A stretch of DNA of 64,000 nucleotides from Corythucha ciliata. Lineage: Eukaryota > Arthropoda > Insecta > Hemiptera > Tingidae. A model generated the notes under the pieces. That model was not told the origin of the DNA, ran no database searches, and saw only the letters and a list, made by a program, of their open reading frames with translations. A program made the position numbers and the translations under genes. Shown in pieces: positions 58,199-64,000 of the stretch (positions are counted from its first letter, which is position 1; every line of letters starts with the position of its first letter). The stretch covers positions 27,156,001 through 27,220,000 of the forward strand of contig CM075943.1 in the NCBI GenBank assembly GCA_038030265.1. Reading direction: 5' to 3'.

Positions 58199-58574
58199 TT
58201 CGGTTGTACAGCAATGGAACGTGGCACATGAGTGATGCTTTACGGCTCTTCGAAAACCGCCCCCTTCCCCCTCTCCGGTTAAGGGCCCTTACGTGCAAGT
58301 CTCTTACGTTGAAAAAAGAAAGAAACGAAATAAGTAGAGGTGGTGGGGGTGAAAAGCTACTTAGCGGGCTTGGCATTTTTCGCATTGCTGCTTTCCTGCC
58401 TCAAAATGTGCCGATTTCTTTGTATTTTTCCACGATATTTTTTCGTCTTCTCATTCTACCAATCATTCTCCTACAATGCACGAAATTGAATAATCGTACT
58501 TGCGTGAATGAGGGCGGGGGGCTACGCCAAGGTTTTGGTTGGTTTACAATTAAGACCCCCCCCCCGCCCGCCTT

Positions 58575-59170
58575 AAAAGATCAAACTCACGAATTTTACT
58601 TTTGTAACATCGAGACCCGCAATATTGGATTTTTTCATGAAAGAATAAGAAAACCCGCCGTGTTCACTGTTGAGACAATCAATCCCACGAGATTTGTTTT
58701 TCAGAGAGCCAAATCCATGAAGTGTGGCATTGAAAAGCCAAACGCGCGAAATTTCATTCCTCGAAGTGTCAAAATCGTGAAATTTTAATTTGAAGCAGCC
58801 AAATCCACGAAATTTGTTTTTCTGACAGTCAAACCCTTGAAATTTGGCTTTGTATGAGCCAGACGTACTAAATTTGTTTTATTAAAGGAGCGAACCCCGC
58901 GAGACGTTTGTTTCAGAAAGTGAAATTCACACAATTTGGGTTTTGAAGTAGCCAAACTCGCGAACTTTGGTTTCCATAAGACTCAAACGTGAAATTGATT
59001 TTTGAGAGAGCCAAACATGCGAAATTTGTTCTTGGAATGTTGGAAAATTGGTTTTTGAGGTGGCCTATAATAGTCTTTTTATCAGGACCAAACATGCAAA
59101 GTTTGTTCTTTCATTGGTCAGCAAAACGGAGTCTTTGCCAAAGTGATTTTTTCAAGCCAGATTTGTGAAT
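58575..59170. repeat. best-preserved array of about 30-bp period
   Basis: At least eleven consecutive units of 28-33 bp have the form CCAAACnCGCGAAATTTGTT then TTTGAnAGAG, for example CCAAATCCACGAAATTTGTT, CCAAACTCGCGAACTTTGGT and CCAAACATGCGAAATTTGTT. Units differ from each other at many positions. The long plus frame (58204-58788) runs into the array and is fortuitous. Confidence 0.85.
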
Positions 59171-59174
59171 TTGG

Positions 59175-61200
59175 GCGTTAAAAGAGCAGTCGCGAAAATA
59201 TCATTAGGTGACTTTTCTGATCGAGAGGCCTTGGGTCGTCCACTGAGCCAATAAAGGGCCCAGCCAAGCGATGTGAGAGTCGCCGTGGGGCCTCGGGAAA
59301 GAGGGTTTTGTATACATATAGTAAGCGGTCGTTGTGAAGTTGAGTGGGTGCAGATGACCTCCTACCTCCTTATTTTCGCTAAAAATAAAGCGCCCAGTGC
59401 CTAGATATTGGTGTTGGACACGTCCGTCAGGTCGCTAGAAAAATGTCCGAGATGCATCAGGGTCATCACGGTGCACCAGGATGACATACAATGCCCTCTC
59501 ACTAAGTTTTTAGAACTGAAAGTCTTATGACCTGAAATTCGTATACAGACAATTTTTCCCCCCTCGTTATTATGAATTGAATGCCAACCACTAACGAGGC
59601 AGAGTACTTCAAAGAAGCATTGTCTGCTGGCACCCTCTCCCCTCTCATCACACTTCTCTGCCACTTTCACTCCTTATCTTGAACGCCAGTATTGTTTATA
59701 TGCTATCTCTCCCGTTAATTAATATACGCCGGGGTCGTCCCAATTTTGACTCCCCTTTTCTCCGTCCTTTCGACGGTCTTAATCAAAGGGGTTTATTCTA
59801 GCCTTTTCTTAAATTACCACGTTTAGACGACGCTCAAACAGCGTTTTAAGCAAGTCTGTTACTACATAGCACGTTGGTGTGTACATCTCAAAAATTCAGC
59901 AAAATTAGCGAGTCCCACCCCCTCTCATCCTGACACGCAAAACCGTCAAAATGTCTTGAAGCGGCTCTTCACGCTTCCGCTTGCTTCCCAAAATTAATTT
60001 CACCAGTATTAAGTACCTTGTTCGAAGTTAACAGTATTCAAATATTTAAAATCAGTTTATACGACGCCAGTGCTTACCTTATTCCGTTTTATCTCACCGG
60101 TGGGGTGGGTGAGGTGAATAAAATTGGTATGGCGGTGGGGGAAGGGGAGCTGGAAGTCGTCAGGTAATAAGAAAAACGTCATTTCAATTAAAGAAAGCTC
60201 GTGGCTTAGATTCCACGCCGATTCTATTCCTATCGGAAATAACAGAATGGCAAGAGAAAGAGGAGGAGGAGCTTGTTCAGACGGAAACTGAAGGTTTTTA
60301 CCTGTGAGCTTTGTTCTCTTGATGGCATTCAGACTTATCAATGTACGCAGGCATCCACCTCACTCACACTCGCTTTCTCCCTCTCTTGTTCGGTGGAAGG
60401 AAATTCCCAATTGATTCCCCCCGTTTCCCCTCCTACCATGCATATAAATCTGCGGGTTTCGATTGAAGTAGAAAAAAAAGTTTCTTTCTTATAAGCAAAT
60501 TGAGCGATCTTCCGCAGCAGGGTAGGGTCACTGAGGTTCACCATGGCCTCGTGCTTCTGAGTCCGAGTTTTTACACTCGCGTTACCGTTACTTGGAGTAT
60601 AACAACCGACATGGAATTTATCGAACCCCCTGAGTCTTTCAAGGAATCAGCGCGGGAAAATGCTGCATTTTTTCGCCGTATATGTAGAAGCAATTTTTCA
60701 ATCCCGCCAAAGACCCCCCCCCCCTAACTCAGAATTTTTTTTTGCCTTTACACATTCGGTCGTGAGGTATTGATTTGGCTGCCGTGCCAAATAGACCGAC
60801 ATGGAAAATTACTCGATCAGTCAAGTCGTCAGAACACCCTGTTTTTACGCTAGTGCTGTATCGCACGTTCCATGATATATTTGTTCGGAGACTTATCTTG
60901 AAGAGAGCTAAGTGGGCCATCAAGCCCTCCAAATCCCCCCACCCAGCCAATCCCTTCCACACCTTTTCGACGTCATAAGTACAGCGCTTTTGACAGTTGT
61001 TGACCCCGCACACCCTAAATGGATTACTTTTAAACTGTCACGAAACCCGATACTTACGGGTAATTATTAATGTAATCGGCGAGTTGAGTACTCCTGACGC
61101 TATTAAAACAGTTTTATCCTGAACTTACTTCCTGTTGAGTCCTTGAATAAATTAGTAGCACACAATGGTGAGGGGATGGGGGTGGAATTGAACACATTTA
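59175..61200. other. non-coding stretch
   Basis: Frames of 67-94 codons on both strands, none recognisable. C9 lies near 60716. No repeats of note. Confidence 0.35.
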
Positions 61201-61202
61201 TT

Positions 61203-61616
61203 AAGCCCGCCACTCACGTGCAGTTTTAACTGACAGTTTGAACTGAACAGTTCAAACTGACAGTCAGTTAAAACTGCACGTGAGTGGGCATTTCGTCTCA
61301 GTTAAGGTGAACTGCTCAGTTAAACTGTACAGTTCTCAGTTCAATTGCCAATACTATCTGAAGATTGTTTCCGCCGTTTCAACCATTCCTTGCACCACTG
61401 CCTGCGTCTTTTAGGTTGGTTACTTTCCTGATGAATAATTTAATTGCACAAATTAAACCGAGAACGGCTATACGGTCCTGCACATTCGAATCCATTATGT
61501 TAACTGAAGAATTGAACTGTACGTGTGTGGGGGACTGAACTGAACAGTCCAAACTGATAGTTTAAACTGTACAGTTTGAACTGACAGTTCAAACTGCACG
61601 TGAGTGGCCGGCTTTA
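61203..61616. mobile_element. about 414-bp MITE rich in CAGTTTGAACTG palindromes
   Basis: The terminal repeats share GCCACTCACGTGCAGTTT-type wording (left at 61209, right ending at about 61610). Within the left end a further near-perfect palindrome of about 78 bp (61210-61289) repeats CACTCACGTGCAGTTTTAAC in both orientations. Subterminal CAGTTTGAACTG / AACTGAACAGTT words fill both ends, while the centre is unique. A half copy lies at 9339-9520 in reverse. Non-coding. Confidence 0.85.
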
Positions 61617-61619
61617 GAA

Positions 61620-63355
61620 TTGGTTCTACCTATCTCACATTTCAAAACTGCAGGGACGAGCTACCTCGCTTCCCCCCTCCCCTGCTTCTCGTCCGCTCTT
61701 CGTGCGTTAAAACCCTTCGTAAAACGTGTCATTTTGGGATCCGAATCGTTTACCAGCCGAAAAAAAAGTTTTCAACGCGTGGAATGCTGGGCAAAGATCA
61801 AACTCTTTTTTTTGCTTGTTAGTTGATGGGTTCCAACTTGAAATTGAGGAGGAGATTCGTAGACGAAGATTGTCAAAAAGTTGTATTATCCGCGGAGCGG
61901 TGGCGGCCATTTTTTTTTTAAACAAAAACTTTTCTACGCGTTGAGAAATATTTGAGTTTCATTGTTGTAAAATGGTGTAGGAGTGAGAGGGGATGGGTTA
62001 ATCTCTTTTCCTCTAAACTTAGCGATCTCCTTCTGGCTGGAGGGGTACCGGGGTGGGGGTGAGCAAGAACTGTCAAAATTGATCATTCGCCGGCCTAAAC
62101 AACGTTTTTCCTCGAGGGAGTTGTATAACTCAAAAGCTTCCGACAATTGTACGCATTCTAAGGAAAAAGAGCTTCCTTATGGGTCGGGGGGTGGAGGCAA
62201 CATGAAAAGGGCGTTGGCTGATGCGGTTTGTGTAACGTTGGGATGAGTTTTGAGCATAAATGCTTTAAAAGAAGCCAAGTGCCCGCTTTCTATGTTTTTC
62301 TTACTCGACGTGCATAAACAGGACGCAAAATGCATGGTGAGGGGAAGCGAGGGCATGCAAGGGACGATATACTTTAGACGATATGTTGCCTCACCACCCG
62401 TGCCGTGTCGTGTCAAGTTTTCATCTCGACAAGCTTAATTATCACGGTGGACAATTGCGTCCCTTGAATTATGCCACCTCAATGGCAGCGGCGGCGACGC
62501 GGGCGTGACAATTATTTGAATGATGATTGATCGAATTTGGTCTCTCGTCGCCAACCGAAGGTTGGAGGTGGTGGTCGTCGGTCGACTATGATTATAATCG
62601 TCTCACCCCCACCAGTAGGACTCCCCCTTTCACAATTATCTTTCGTTTTGATTTTCCTATCTGGGATGAGATTTTTCCAAAAAAGGGACCCCCCCCCACC
62701 ATCCTAAAAATCCTACAATGCATCCTAAGAAATTGCTGTGGTGAAACACTGGCGTTATCGGCAGCTCGAAGGTAAGAATTAAGACCCCCCCCCCCCCCAA
62801 CCAGGCCAATGCCTTTTTACGCCAAGTGCCGATGTTGAGGACAGGAATATTGTAAATGTTACCGTAAAAGCGATAAACCCGGTAAGTGTAAACATGTAAG
62901 CCCAAAAACTAAGTATTTAACCACAAAGATTGAAAATTTTGTCCTGGAAAGTACGTTGACCGTCGACGTCGACTGCAAAAATATTAGTGACGAAATCTTG
63001 TTTTTCGTTGCAAACCCGTGAGCTTTGCCACCGGAAATGGCTATGAGCACGATAATTAAAAGCTGATCGATTAAAGCTGGTTAGTGGATCGAGATGTTCG
63101 ACCCTCTTAAGTTTCTCAACTCAGTCGATGCCCCCCTTAGGAGCGTTTTGGAAGATGCTGGCTGCATTCCGCCATTGATCGTTGTCCGCGAGGTGCTCAT
63201 AAACCGTGTGCGGTCAAATAAATAGCTAAAAATTACACAAGAGATGGCCAAAAATTAAAATCGGACGAAATGGCTTCTATTTACGTCGAAACGCGTCCAC
63301 GCAACGCTCCTTTGACCCACTCAGGTGTCTTTGGCCGGGGCTGGTTGCAGCCCGC
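61620..63355. other. non-coding stretch
   Basis: C14 lies at 62785-62798. A good splice-donor-like CTCGAAG/GTAAGA occurs at 62765-62777, with no recognisable exon. No other structure is seen. Confidence 0.35.
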
Positions 63356-63359
63356 AAGT

Positions 63360-63700
63360 GACCATTGTCATAAACTAATTTCGAGGGGTTTCCTCACTCA
63401 AAGACCCAATTTCGCTGGATTTCCTCATTCCAAATAACAATTTTGCGAGGTCTCCTCATCCATGAAAACAATTTAGCCATTTTTCACTCAAAAAACCAAT
63501 TTAGCCATGTTCGTTGCTCTCACCCACCGAATCATCTGTTTTGGTGGACATGCACGTCACTCAGGGGTCTTTTCATTCCAAAAACCAATCTCGTGGGGTC
63601 TCATAATCCAAGAAACCAATTTTGGGGGTTTTTCAGTCAAAAATGAATTCCTCAACATTTGAGAAATCAATTTCTCGGGGTTTCTCAATCCACAGAACTG
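63360..63700. repeat. degenerate array, about 30-bp period
   Basis: Units such as CCAATTTCGCTGGATTTCCT, CAATTTTGCGAGGTCTCCTC, CCAATCTCGTGGGGTCTCAT and CCAATTTTGGGGGTTTTTCA recur about every 30 bp, separated by CATTCCAAAAA-like segments. This is the reverse-complement wording of the 58.6 kb family. The 67-codon frame (63443-63646) is a repeat artefact. Confidence 0.7.
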
Positions 63701-64000
63701 GATTGACCACTACCTAACCACTTGGTAGGCTTGTCCAAAAAAACAGTTTAACGGTGATTCCTCACTAAAATTTGAAGGCAGTGTTTCGATTTTTATACCG
63801 TACGCGGTATACCGATCTAACGAATAACGGAACGGAAACTTAAAATATTTTTCTAGCGTATACCCAGTTCTGACATGCTGCCGGTTGTTACCCCGTAGGG
63901 GTCGGGTTTTACGATAGTAAAACTGGGTGATTCGGCCTAGTAAAACTGACTAAACTCGCCGAAGAAACTATACTTGATTCTCTGTCGCAATTCGAACTGC

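Noticed and set aside
58204..58788. The longest open frame in the window (194 codons, plus strand)
   Set aside because: It begins just after a poly(T) tract, runs through proline- and glycine-coding homopolymers (C9, GGTGGGGG) and then into the 30-bp array. No domain or conserved motif is visible.

Overview
The window looks like intergenic or intronic DNA from a eukaryote, most likely an arthropod. No bacterial or phage gene organisation is visible. No open frame exceeds about 200 codons, AT-rich sequence dominates, and microsatellites, long poly(A/T) runs and many poly(G/C) runs of 8-14 bases are scattered throughout. Transposon debris is dense. A hemipteran such as a whitefly would fit the composition and the element types, but that is a guess and not a result.

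Region by region. 0.8-2.0 kb is a degenerate tandem array with a period of about 30 bp, interrupted by a foldback MITE with a TTAA target site. 2.1-8.6 kb is a cluster of nested foldback elements: a 2.0 kb mariner-like foldback with TA target sites, a MITE inside a MITE at 5.0-5.35 kb, a 149-bp MITE at 5.74 kb, and a 2.4 kb inverted-repeat element carrying an inner hAT-like element. About 90 bp of one further repeat sits at each edge of the cluster in inverted orientation. 9.1-10.2 kb holds more MITEs and a hairpin enclosing a tRNA T-arm.

12.5-17.7 kb is the most gene-like part. It contains a GC-rich patch, the N-terminal half of a THAP zinc-finger domain (13.16-13.29 kb) ending at a GTGAGT donor, a possible three-exon 41-codon Cys-rich micro-gene (13.76-15.18 kb), and the C-terminal half of a THAP domain (17.39-17.64 kb). 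18-34 kb is mostly non-coding with simple repeats. Inside it are a decayed Tigger/pogo-like DDE transposase fragment (28.9-29.3 kb, minus strand) and a well-preserved tRNA-derived SINE with a 12-bp target duplication (29.8-30.1 kb).

34.4-36.1 kb carries a hammerhead-ribozyme-like core followed by a short minus-strand ORF, suggesting the 5' end of a Penelope-like retroelement, with a 1.07 kb foldback element abutting it. 41.5-48.7 kb is a large, complex foldback element (about 6.75 kb) that contains a 1,329-bp tandem duplication with no difference seen between copies. 48.7-64 kb is non-coding with four further arrays of about 30-bp period (50.2, 55.4, 58.6, 63.4 kb) and a MITE at 61.2-61.6 kb that has a half copy at 9.34 kb.

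No complete, confidently functional host protein gene can be called. The coding calls below are partial, decayed or speculative, and are scored that way.
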